Source of the DNA: Desulfobacteraceae bacterium
GTDB taxonomy: Bacteria > Desulfobacterota > Desulfobacteria > Desulfobacterales > Desulfosalsimonadaceae
Direction of reading: 5' to 3'
Length of the DNA: 34,721 bases
Assembly (NCBI GenBank): GCA_021737225.1
Contig: JAIPEJ010000008.1
Coordinates: 1 to 34,721 of the forward strand
In this document: positions 14,561-21,974 of the stretch, in pieces
Numbering within the stretch: position 1 is the stretch's first letter
How the letters are laid out: each line of letters opens with the position of its first letter
Program-made: the position numbers and the translations under genes
Notes under the pieces: generated by a model
What the model was told of the DNA's origin: nothing
The model's input: the letters and a program-made list of their open reading frames with translations, nothing else
The model's database searches: none

Positions 14561-14973
14561 GAATGGTTGTCAATGAATGCATGAGCCGCCAGGGTTTTCC
14601 CGTTCGGAGATTGACGGGGCTGCCGCATGGAGCATTGCACGAGGGCCGGAGCAGCTCTTGGCGAAGCTGAGCAGGCGGCCGGCTTTGTTTGAGCCGGCAG
14701 GCGAGTTTGCCGAGCCGCTGCGAAGCAAGCCTTAGAGATGCCCGGCCCGAGTGCAGCGACATGCGGTTGCCCCGTCAAGCGACGTACGCGGTTCGGCGTT
14801 GAAGACCGGAGTATTTCCCAGAGGCTTTCAATATTGTCCCGCCCTGTCCCAATTCTTCGCCATTGCATTGAACTGCGCGGGCAAAAGGCTTATATTGGGT
14901 ATTGGTTTTGTTTGAAGATACTGCGACGGGAACAGCGAATCAACAGGATGACAACTGCAAGGAGGTTTTTTTT

Positions 14974-15573
14974 ATGTACGCACTGGCTGTAAACGGAAGT
15001 CCCCGCAAAGACGGAAACACGTATAACATGTTAAAGGCGGTGCTCGCGCCCCTGGAAAAGGCCGGCTGGGAAACCGAAATGGTCCAGGTGGGCGGAAAAA
15101 ATATCCGGGGCTGCATTGCCTGTTACAAGTGTTTTGAAAACCGCGACAGGCGGTGTTCTGTGGACACGGATATGTTCAACCAGGTGATGGAAAAAATGGA
15201 CCGGGCAGACGCCCTGATCATGGGCTCGCCCACCTATTTTACGGATGTCAGCGCAGAGCTCAAGGCCGTACTGGACCGATCCGGGCTGGTGTCGCAGGCA
15301 AACGGGGTGCTGCTGCGCGGCAAGATCGGCGCGGCCGTGGCCGCGGTTCGGCGCGGCGGCGCCACCCACGTGTTTGACACCATTAACCACATGTTTTTGA
15401 TGTCCCAGATGATCGTGCCCGGCTCGACTTACTGGAATATCGGCATGGGCTTTAACAAGGGAGATGTGCTTGAAGACGCCGAAGGCATGACCAACATGGC
15501 ACACCTGGGCGCGGTAATTGACTGGCTGGGCAAAGCCGTGAATGATCATCTGGATTCCTACCCGCAGCCGTAG
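14974..15573 (+). CDS. iron-sulfur flavoprotein (NADPH-dependent FMN reductase fold)
   Basis: 199 residues from the ATG at 14974, which has a strong ribosome binding site (aaggagg); the track start at 14902 is upstream junk. It is a flavodoxin-like electron carrier or reductase: NGSPRKDGNTYNML (residues 5-18) binds the FMN phosphate, GCIACYKCFENRDRRC (about 47-62) is the compact CX2CX2CX7C motif that holds a 4Fe-4S cluster in archaeal and clostridial Isf proteins, and GSPTYFTDVSAELKAVLDRSG is the second flavin-contact block. It would pass electrons between ferredoxin and acceptors such as O2 or H2O2 in anaerobes. It is a single gene, transcribed toward the convergent Slp lipoprotein. Confidence 0.85.
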   Translation: MYALAVNGSPRKDGNTYNMLKAVLAPLEKAGWETEMVQVGGKNIRGCIACYKCFENRDRRCSVDTDMFNQVMEKMDRADALIMGSPTYFTDVSAELKAVLDRSGLVSQANGVLLRGKIGAAVAAVRRGGATHVFDTINHMFLMSQMIVPGSTYWNIGMGFNKGDVLEDAEGMTNMAHLGAVIDWLGKAVNDHLDSYPQP

Positions 15574-15630
15574 TCCCCTCGCGGAAGCTGATTTGCGGGC
15601 CGGCGGCGAGAAAATTCTTCGGAGAACGGA

Positions 15631-16197
15631 TTACCGGTAAAAGTAGGGATGGCGCCAGTGCCGGAAATAGGGGTCCCGGAAATAGGGATCGGGCCACGGG
15701 TAAAACGGATCGTAATAGTATTTCCGGGGCTCTTTGGGTTCCTGCCAGAGATGGATCTCGCGTGAACGCAGCACCGGCAGGGCGTATTCATGCTGGTTGA
15801 TCTGTACGGATTGCGTTCCCGTGATTTTTCCGGCCACGGTGATTTTTCGGTCTTTTTCGTAGATCACGGGGTCCAGAAATCCGTTGTGGACCACCAGGAA
15901 ACGGCCCTCTGAGCGGTCGCGCCCTGCCGGCTTATCGCTGATATCCAGCGGGGCATGCAGTATCGTGATCCTGGTTTCACCTGCGAGATTTCGGGTTTCC
16001 AGGATATAGCCCCCGAGGATTACGGTTTTTCCGGTATATGCATTTGTATTGCGTTTCAGGGAGGCGAAGTTCACCTCTGCTGCCGCTTCCTGCCGGATGT
16101 CCCGTGATATGACCGAACAGCCGGAAAAAAGCCCTGCGATCATGGCACAGATCAGCAGGGTGATGGCTGGTTTTTGGGGTAACTGTTTCCGGATCAT
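15631..16197 (-). CDS. Slp-family outer-membrane lipoprotein, copy 1
   Basis: 188 residues. Signal peptide with lipobox LFSGC (Cys about 27). The mature part matches the Slp/YeaY family: YTGKTVILGGYILETRNLAGETRITILHAPLD, RFLVVHNGFLDPVIYEKDRKITVAGKITGTQ and a Tyr-ending repeat. In enterobacteria Slp is a starvation-inducible outer-membrane lipoprotein of unknown mechanism. The C-terminus here is a distinctive Tyr/Phe/Pro/Arg-rich tail (YYDPFYPWPDPYFRDPYF). It is divergent from a paralog 145 bp away, so the two share a control region. No functional residue is known for the family. Confidence 0.85.
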   Translation of the reverse strand: MIRKQLPQKPAITLLICAMIAGLFSGCSVISRDIRQEAAAEVNFASLKRNTNAYTGKTVILGGYILETRNLAGETRITILHAPLDISDKPAGRDRSEGRFLVVHNGFLDPVIYEKDRKITVAGKITGTQSVQINQHEYALPVLRSREIHLWQEPKEPRKYYYDPFYPWPDPYFRDPYFRHWRHPYFYR

Positions 16198-16342
16198 TGG
16201 CGCGTCCTTTGTGCGAATTCGTTTTTCGTCTTATTTTATAATTAAACATCCGGCAGGGGTTTTCAAGGCGGTTTGCCTGCGGAGCGCAAAAAAAGCCGTC
16301 AACATCGGGGCCGGGCAAAAAACAAAAGGAGGTCTCAGGATC

Positions 16343-16840
16343 ATGCGAATCCCGTATTTTTTGATTTCAGCAATGCTGGTGTTTGTACTTGCCGCGGCCG
16401 GGTGCGGATCGAAAATCCCGCCGGAGGTCACAGACCGGGTGAGCTGGAAAGGCGGTTTTAAAACCCTGCAGGCCGACCCGGAAGCATATGCCGGCGAGTT
16501 CGTTATCCTCGGCGGTGAGATCGTCGGCATTGAAAACCTGGCGGATTACTCCGAGATCACCGTGGTGCAATACCCCCTGGACCGGGAAAAGCGCCCCCAG
16601 CCGGAAAAGGCCTCGGCCGGCCGGTTTCTGATCCGATCCGACTCCTTTCTCGACCCCGAGATATACGAACCCGGAAAGCTGGTGACCGCTGCGGGCGAAA
16701 TCACGGGTGCCCAAAAGCGGGCCATCGGCGAATATTTGTACGAGCACCCGGTCATCCAGGGAGATCTGTGGGCGTGGGAGCCCCGCGAGACCAGCTTTCC
16801 CCGGTTTCATTTCGGCGTGGGCGTGGGCAAGACGTTTTGA
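16343..16840 (+). CDS. Slp-family outer-membrane lipoprotein, copy 2
   Basis: 165 residues from the ATG at 16343, preceded by aaaaggagg; the track start at 16049 overlaps the divergent gene. Signal peptide with lipobox LAAAGC (Cys about 21). The middle (YAGEFVILGGEIVGIENLADYSEITVVQYPLD and RFLIRSDSFLDPEIYEPGKLVTAAGEITGAQ) aligns closely with copy 1 across the family core, so the two are diverged paralogs. The tail is short (FHFGVGVGKTF) and lacks the Tyr/Pro repeats of copy 1. It runs eight bases before the start of a small hypothetical gene, probably in one transcript. Confidence 0.85.
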   Translation: MRIPYFLISAMLVFVLAAAGCGSKIPPEVTDRVSWKGGFKTLQADPEAYAGEFVILGGEIVGIENLADYSEITVVQYPLDREKRPQPEKASAGRFLIRSDSFLDPEIYEPGKLVTAAGEITGAQKRAIGEYLYEHPVIQGDLWAWEPRETSFPRFHFGVGVGKTF

Positions 16841-16848
16841 AGGTTGTC

Positions 16849-17202
16849 ATGAACACCAGGAACGTTGAATTCACCCATCCGGTGTTAAACGAGCAGGTAT
16901 CTGCCATTGGCGGCCATTACGTGTTCACTCGGGAGGTGCGCGCGGTTTTTGCCGGCCGGGAGATGCTTTATTATACCGGTTATTTCGTGATGGATCGGTC
17001 CTGCTGCGGTGTTGGCGGGTGTGCTTATGCCCTGGTGGCGGGTTTTGTGCAGGACTGGCATTGCGGGTCCGCAGCCGACGGGCGCCCGGTATCCCGGGTG
17101 CGGCCGGTCACAGACAGCAAATGGCAGGCAAGTATCACGGCCGGGATCAAAAATGCAGACCCAATGATCCAGGTTTCTTTTCTGCCTGCCGAGTTCGGGT
17201 AA
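16849..17202 (+). CDS. small hypothetical protein with a CCxxxxC motif
   Basis: 117 residues from the ATG at 16849 (MNTRNVEFTHPVL), which has a short ribosome binding site (aagg) and follows the Slp gene by eight bases; the track start at 16768 would overlap it. I do not recognise the family. Visible points: one compact cysteine cluster (MDRSCCGVGGCAYALVAGFV, about residues 49-68), a further Cys in DWHCGS, and no signal peptide. The rest is a mixed beta-rich sequence. The cysteines could bind a metal or a small Fe-S cluster. Coexpression with an envelope lipoprotein is the only context. Confidence 0.65.
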   Translation: MNTRNVEFTHPVLNEQVSAIGGHYVFTREVRAVFAGREMLYYTGYFVMDRSCCGVGGCAYALVAGFVQDWHCGSAADGRPVSRVRPVTDSKWQASITAGIKNADPMIQVSFLPAEFG

Positions 17203-17248
17203 AAACCGGCTGCCGGGCGGATCCTGCACCCCCATGAACAGTTTCCCT

Positions 17249-17599
17249 TTACCACAGGCAGATCACTTTCCGGCCTTCCTCCAGCCGGGCGCCCACCTTT
17301 TCCATGTGGCGCAGGGGCGCCATTTCCCGCTCGAAATCGTCCATACTCATATCCAGATCGGCTGCCAGTTTTTCCGGCGGGGCAGGACCGTTTTTTTTCA
17401 GATAGTCGATAATGGCAGATTGTTGTTTATTTACCGTGGCACCGGAAGACGGCAGGTTCCTGGCGCTATACACGGCCCACGGATCACATGCCTTGGGCTT
17501 TGCCGCAAGATCGATGTAGCAGTCCTCGCACACGGTCTGGCCGCGGGCTTCCATGGCCTCATCTGCGTTGATTTCAGCACCGCATTTCTGGCATTTCAT
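17249..17599 (-). CDS. zinc-ribbon protein with a winged-helix-like C-terminus
   Basis: 116 residues from the ATG at 17599 (MKCQKCGAEI), preceded by ggagga at a proper distance; the 13 residues added in the track have no support. An N-terminal zinc ribbon is formed by CQKC-type C3/C6 and CEDC about 20 residues later. The second half (QQSAIIDYLKKNGPAPPEKLAADLDMSMDDFEREMAPLRHMEKVGA) has the helix-turn-helix-like spacing of a small winged helix, so DNA binding is possible but not shown. No homolog recalled with a known function. It is convergent with the CCxxxxC gene and downstream of the large exported-protein operon. Confidence 0.7.
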   Translation of the reverse strand: MKCQKCGAEINADEAMEARGQTVCEDCYIDLAAKPKACDPWAVYSARNLPSSGATVNKQQSAIIDYLKKNGPAPPEKLAADLDMSMDDFEREMAPLRHMEKVGARLEEGRKVICLW

Positions 17600-17680
17600 T
17601 TCCAATTCCTCCGTAACTTTTCGTATTCTTTGATACACAAATAGTAAGAAGTGCCCGGAGGGAATGCAAGGCGTTGTTTC

Positions 17681-17723
17681 CGGCCCCTGTCGGCGCTGTG
17701 CGCGAGTATCCGGCAGGGGGCCG
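17681..17723 (-). terminator. long GC hairpin after the exported-protein operon
   Basis: CGGCCCCTGTCGG and CCGGCAGGGGGCCG pair over about 13 bp with one bulge and a 16-base loop, 17 bases after the last operon gene. It lacks a clear U run, so termination is inferred from position and stability. Confidence 0.5.
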
Positions 17724-17739
17724 TATCAGCGGAGATGGT

Positions 17740-18159
17740 TTATTTGCCTCCCATGTTCTGCATGGCCAGTGTAATGCGCTGCTGGGCCTGCTGAACTTTT
17801 GGGTCGCCCATATAAGGCATGGCTTTCATGAAGCTGCTGCCGACTTTCTGCATCACCGCTTCATGTTCTTTGGTGGTTTGCCTGAATTGTTCGGGCTGCT
17901 GGTCCGGATTTTTGAGTTCAGGATATTTTTCATTGATTTCCCGGACACGCGGGGCCATTTCCTCGAGTCCGGCGGCGTAATCGTTCATGGCCGCAGCAAC
18001 TTTATCCGCACTGTCTGCTGAATCCATGGCCGCAACATAATCGCCGGCCAGGCTGATAAAATCCTCCTGCACATCCACGGCATCGTCGTATTTTCCGCCG
18101 CATCCGAATGTGAACACAAGCAATACGCAGCATAACAGGTACATCAGGTTTTTTTTCAT
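17740..18159 (-). CDS. small lipoprotein, last gene of the exported-protein operon
   Basis: 139 residues from the ATG at 18159, with ribosome binding site aaggaga; the track entry 17740-18606 adds an upstream shadow. Signal peptide with lipobox FTFGC (Cys about 19), so it is a lipoprotein. The mature part is short helical segments (VQEDFISLAGDYVAAMDSADSADKVAAAMNDYAAGLEEMAP and EHEAVMQKVGSSFMKAM, VQQAQQRITLAMQNMGGK), consistent with a coiled or helical-bundle chaperone or scaffold. It is 26 bases after the 660-aa paralog. As the only clear lipoprotein of the operon it may be the membrane anchor for the secreted paralogs; that is inference. Confidence 0.75.
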   Translation of the reverse strand: MKKNLMYLLCCVLLVFTFGCGGKYDDAVDVQEDFISLAGDYVAAMDSADSADKVAAAMNDYAAGLEEMAPRVREINEKYPELKNPDQQPEQFRQTTKEHEAVMQKVGSSFMKAMPYMGDPKVQQAQQRITLAMQNMGGK

Positions 18160-18185
18160 GTTTTCTCCTTGATTTTTTGGGACCG

Positions 18186-20168
18186 TTAAAGACCCGTGGA
18201 AGATTTGATTTTTTCCAGGACGGTTTCCGAGGGGGCGCAGTAAATATAATTCCCCGCCACCGGCTGCCAGTTTTCCTGTGTGATTTTGCCCAGTTTTTTG
18301 TGATAGTAGGTTACCCGGTATGAAAGCGCGTCCCTGTCGGCATCCTGGTAGATGACCTTGTTGACCAGGGGTTCGCCCACGGCCGGGGAAAGCGCCAGGG
18401 CGCGGCTGTCGGTGTGCTGCCTGCCGAATTGGTTGTAACGCAGCTCGACAAGGGCGCGTACGATCCCCAATCTTTCCATTTCCGCCAGATCGGCTTCCGC
18501 TTCCAGGGTGCGGGGGCGCACCGGTGCGGCCAGGGTGACGGCCATGAGCTCGCCCTCGGACCACCGGGGCTCCGGGGGATAAAGATGGCCGCCCCGCAGG
18601 CTCCATTGCACGGCATAGTCATATGTCTGGGCGTCATCGCCCATGCGCGCATAGGTCAGGGTTGCGGTCTGTCCGTTGGTTTCCAGGTATTTCTGGTCAA
18701 TGGTGAGTTCATCGATAAACGGCCGCTGGTCTTTTCGGGGCACCCGGACCTGCACTGTGGCGTAATTGACCATTTCATTGAATATGTCATAGGCTTCGTT
18801 ATCAATAACAAAGCGCATCTCCCGGCGCTGGAAAAACGGATCATCCAGGTTGACTTCAGTGACCAGCTTTGGATTGTCCTTGTATTTTTCATACCAGGCC
18901 CCCACGTTGCCGGTCATGGTATAGTGTTCATACCTGGCCATGACTTTCTTCAGGTTGAGCCTCTGCGTGGATTTTGCATGCGTTTCTTTTCGCTGGAAAA
19001 CCTTGTAGCTGTAATTGTTGTGTTTTGCGGCCTGTTTTCGTCTTTCCGCAATTGCTTCTGCATCCTCATCTTCTTCGTTGTCGGATAACAGTTCCTCTGC
19101 CGCGGGTTGTCCCAGGCGGGTTTGCGTGTCAAAAAACGCTTCCAGAACGAGTTTGTGCAGCCCGCTTTCCACAATCTCCTTGTCGCTTTCCGGCACGTGC
19201 TGGTTATAATTAAAGGTCACCGCGCCGGTTTCCTGCAGGAACTTCACTGTCTGGGAGCGCTCTTCTTCAGTAAGCATGGTGCTTTTTTTGGTGCTGGTAT
19301 TCAGCGGATTGTACCATTTGGGATCCCAGTATTTGCGCGTTTCCACGGTTTTCTTCCGGTCATGGGAATATTCTGATTCGATTTCATGGAATCTGTCAAA
19401 ATCCATGACCACTTCCACATCGTATGCCGGCAGTTTGACCACGTATTTTAGATCGAAAACCACGGAAACCTGGGATGTGGGCTGCTTGAAGCTCTCTGCC
19501 AGAAGCGTGGCCCCGTAGGCGTCCAGGCGGGCGGCAACCGCTACCTGCTGACCTTCCATGACCGGGGCTTTGCCGCTGGTAATCAGCGTGGAGGTAAATT
19601 CCTCGTCTCCCAGAACAGCGGAAATTACGTTGAAACTGTTGCCCTCGGCGCCGATTTCCAGTGGAACCGCGCCTTTCAGGCGGGCGCCCTTGACCCTTTT
19701 TTGCAGCAGTGCTTCGGTTTCCTGCTGCTGGTTCTTGCTCAGCCCGTATTCAGCCAGGAAATGCAGCACCGCACCCTCGGCCCCGCCTTCTTCCTTGGTT
19801 TTATCCGTGACAAACCGGATCAGGGAGAATTTCGGCGTGCCGTCCGGATGCCTGGACACGTGCGGATTGGCCGGCAGATAGTAATAGGTCTTGCTGGTTT
19901 TTTCCGGATTGTCGACGGCTGCGGGAAAACACCGCACGGTCGTGCCGTCTTTGAGTTTTACGTCGATGTGGCGGCCGTACTGAATCCCGCCCACCTCCCG
20001 GGCGGTCTCGGATGAAGGCACCGTCACAGTCGGCCGGATCGTCAGCGGTTTGAATTTCCGGGCATGCTGGAGATTTTTCTCCTGGGTGACCCCGGCCCGG
20101 GCCGGCCCGGGGAGAGCCAGGACAATCATCGCCATGATAAATACCGCGGGCTTCCATGGTTTCTTCAT
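18186..20168 (-). CDS. exported YYLP-family protein, 660 aa
   Basis: Signal peptide of ~25 residues (LALPGPARA|GV), so periplasmic or secreted. Shared features with the 587- and 801-aa neighbours: TYYYLPANP (residues 94-102) then a DGTPKFSLIRF strand; the GKAPVMEGQQ...GATLLAESF block (about 199-225) followed by VSVVFDLKYV; a NPKLVTEVNLDDPFFQRREM block (about 436-455); and a beta-rich tail SYRVTYYHKKLGKITQENWQ. Residues ~360-395 are acidic and Lys-rich (EEDEDAEAIAERRKQ), probably a flexible link. No catalytic motif seen, few cysteines. Ribosome binding site aaggagg. Third-to-last gene-sized partner in a tight operon (39 bases after the 587-aa gene). No known family; a structural or adhesive role is inference. 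Confidence 0.8.
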   Translation of the reverse strand: MKKPWKPAVFIMAMIVLALPGPARAGVTQEKNLQHARKFKPLTIRPTVTVPSSETAREVGGIQYGRHIDVKLKDGTTVRCFPAAVDNPEKTSKTYYYLPANPHVSRHPDGTPKFSLIRFVTDKTKEEGGAEGAVLHFLAEYGLSKNQQQETEALLQKRVKGARLKGAVPLEIGAEGNSFNVISAVLGDEEFTSTLITSGKAPVMEGQQVAVAARLDAYGATLLAESFKQPTSQVSVVFDLKYVVKLPAYDVEVVMDFDRFHEIESEYSHDRKKTVETRKYWDPKWYNPLNTSTKKSTMLTEEERSQTVKFLQETGAVTFNYNQHVPESDKEIVESGLHKLVLEAFFDTQTRLGQPAAEELLSDNEEDEDAEAIAERRKQAAKHNNYSYKVFQRKETHAKSTQRLNLKKVMARYEHYTMTGNVGAWYEKYKDNPKLVTEVNLDDPFFQRREMRFVIDNEAYDIFNEMVNYATVQVRVPRKDQRPFIDELTIDQKYLETNGQTATLTYARMGDDAQTYDYAVQWSLRGGHLYPPEPRWSEGELMAVTLAAPVRPRTLEAEADLAEMERLGIVRALVELRYNQFGRQHTDSRALALSPAVGEPLVNKVIYQDADRDALSYRVTYYHKKLGKITQENWQPVAGNYIYCAPSETVLEKIKSSTGL

Positions 20169-20207
20169 TTTCTGCCTCCTTGTTTTTCTACGGCACCGGC
20201 CGCGATA

Positions 20208-21971
20208 TTATTGGCCCGGCGGTATCAGGACCAGATAGGTTTCATCCAGTTTCTGCCAGGCGCCTTTTATGGGTTTGGATCCGGACGGGTACCAGTTAAC
20301 CCGGTATTCGAGCCTCTGCCCGGGATCATGGAAAAGCACATGCCGGGAAACCGATTCCCCGTCGGTAACCCTCATTACTGCCAGGCGTTTTTTGACTTGC
20401 TGGTCGAAAACCGGATACCTGACTTCCATGGTGGCACTCCGGATGCCTGCATCTTCAAACAGGAATCGGTCCGCGTCCAGTTCCAAGTCCGTGCGCTCAA
20501 GCGGCGGGGCAATGGTGACAATGGGGTCGCTGCTTTTGTTCCATTCCCCCTCGTTTTCGGGATGCTTGATCCTGTGCTGGCCCTTGATGCTCCAGGTGGT
20601 GCGATAGCCGTAGTTCAGCCAGTTTTCGTCTTTTTCCCCGAGCCGGGCATAGCGCCAGGATTTGCTCAGTCGGCCTTCCCGGATATCTTCCCGGGTAAAT
20701 ATCAGCTCGCCGGTGGCGTCCTTGTGATCACCGTATTTTTTCAACACGGAAATCCCGGCAAAATTCATGATATCCTCAAAAACCCCTGAAAAATCACCGT
20801 CAATGCGGAAAAACACGTCCCGCTTCGCAAAGGCCGGATCAGCCAGGTTCACCACGCGGAACATTTCCGGGTTTTCCTTGAATTCCCGGTAAAGCCCGGA
20901 GATGTTTCCTGCGGTGTCCACCGGTACGCGGATCACCGCCCGGCGGTTTAAATGAATATTAAATGAGGCCCGGTTGATGTCTGTGCGCTCTTTGATCACG
21001 TACTGGTTGTCCGTGTAATACTTCTGGTTGCCGGAACTGGTAAACAACTTGGCCAGCCAGCCCTTTTTCTGGCGGCCCTTGAGCTGTCCGGATTCCACGG
21101 CTTTCTCCTTTTCCGGAATGGCGGTAAACCCGGTTTCCTGGTCAAAAATAATTTCCGTCAGCTTGGTTGTGGCCAGATCCACCAGGCTCTGCATGGCCTT
21201 GTTGGCCGCATCCTCTGGAAGGCGGTCAAAAATCTCCACGTTGATCACCCCGGTGCGGACCAGTTCATCCGTGATATCCCGGATCTGGCGCTTGGTGTAG
21301 TTTTCCTGCCGGTTGATGACCTGCGAGAAATGTTCATAAACGGTGCTGACATCCGCACTGATTTTGGCCTCAAAAGAGGGCAGGGCGGCTTCGTAATATG
21401 TGCGCAGCGCCACTGAGACATCAGAGGTGGGTTTGTTCAATGACTCCCACAGCAGTGTCGCCCCGTGGGGCGACAGGGTGGCGGCAATCGCGGCCTTTGA
21501 GCCCGGTGTGACCGGTGCGCGGCCGCTGCTGATCAGACTGCGGGTAAATCCCTCGTTTGAGAGCGTGCCCGAAATAATGGAAAAGCTGCCTTCTTCCTCC
21601 TGGTTCAGTGGTACCGGACCGGCCAGCCGGGCTTTGCCGTTTTTCTGTTTCAGGGCTTTTTCAAGCGCAGCGCGCTCATCTGCAGGCATGGAAAAGCTCA
21701 CCAGCATGTGCAGCAGCCCGCCGCTGGTATCTCCTTGCGGATCGATAAACTTCACCAGGGAGATTTCCAGGGCGCCGTCTTTTTTTTCAGATACCCTGGG
21801 CACAGTGGGCAGGTAGTAATACACATCCGGATCCCCGGCATCCTGGAGCAATAAAACCCCGTTTATTTCCATCTGCCCGGCCTCGTAATTGACCAGCCCC
21901 CATGCCGGTGGCACGGCCGCAACAAGAAAAAAGCAGATCGCCGCAATTGCGAGTCTTTTGAAATCCGCCAT
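20208..21971 (-). CDS. exported YYLP-family protein, 587 aa
   Basis: Signal peptide (LVAAVPPAWG|LV). Clear paralog of the 660- and 801-aa proteins: YYYLPTVPRV (51-60) then GALEISLVKF; GRAPVTPGSK...GATLLWESL (about 147-175) then VSVALRTYYEAALPSFEAKISADVSTVYEH; NPEMFRVVNLADPAFAKRDVFF (about 369-390); and a tail YRVNWYPSGSKPIKGAWQKLDETYLVL. It lacks the long acidic or Lys-rich links, so it is the best minimal example of the full domain order. Starts 3 bases after the 801-aa stop, with gggagggg as ribosome binding site. No enzyme motif. Function unknown. Confidence 0.8.
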   Translation of the reverse strand: MADFKRLAIAAICFFLVAAVPPAWGLVNYEAGQMEINGVLLLQDAGDPDVYYYLPTVPRVSEKKDGALEISLVKFIDPQGDTSGGLLHMLVSFSMPADERAALEKALKQKNGKARLAGPVPLNQEEEGSFSIISGTLSNEGFTRSLISSGRAPVTPGSKAAIAATLSPHGATLLWESLNKPTSDVSVALRTYYEAALPSFEAKISADVSTVYEHFSQVINRQENYTKRQIRDITDELVRTGVINVEIFDRLPEDAANKAMQSLVDLATTKLTEIIFDQETGFTAIPEKEKAVESGQLKGRQKKGWLAKLFTSSGNQKYYTDNQYVIKERTDINRASFNIHLNRRAVIRVPVDTAGNISGLYREFKENPEMFRVVNLADPAFAKRDVFFRIDGDFSGVFEDIMNFAGISVLKKYGDHKDATGELIFTREDIREGRLSKSWRYARLGEKDENWLNYGYRTTWSIKGQHRIKHPENEGEWNKSSDPIVTIAPPLERTDLELDADRFLFEDAGIRSATMEVRYPVFDQQVKKRLAVMRVTDGESVSRHVLFHDPGQRLEYRVNWYPSGSKPIKGAWQKLDETYLVLIPPGQ

Positions 21972-21974
21972 TTT

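Larger units (their letters stand above)
14293..14973. other. hairpin-rich 680-bp gap without a convincing gene
   Basis: Several track ORFs cross this stretch on both strands, but all have Arg/Pro/Ala-rich compositions, no good ribosome binding site and no family I know. It contains instead three structured blocks: a long imperfect inverted repeat (14393-14468), the GGGCGAAC/GTTCGCCC hairpin (14535-14556) and GCCGGCT/AGCCGGC (14678-14698). I read it as a non-coding or repeat-derived segment. The last 30 bases belong to the flavoprotein leader. Confidence 0.5.

Noticed and set aside
14518-14868. Minus-strand 116-aa frame (MQWRRIGTGRDNIES...) in the hairpin-rich gap
   Set aside because: No ribosome binding site, Arg/Pro/Ala-rich, reads straight through two hairpins, and overlapping frames on the other strand are just as open. 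Kept only as a possible repeat-borne frame.
17740-18606. 288-aa version of the small lipoprotein
   Set aside because: The first half is an out-of-frame shadow of the 660-aa gene; the lipobox protein starts at 18159 with its own ribosome binding site.
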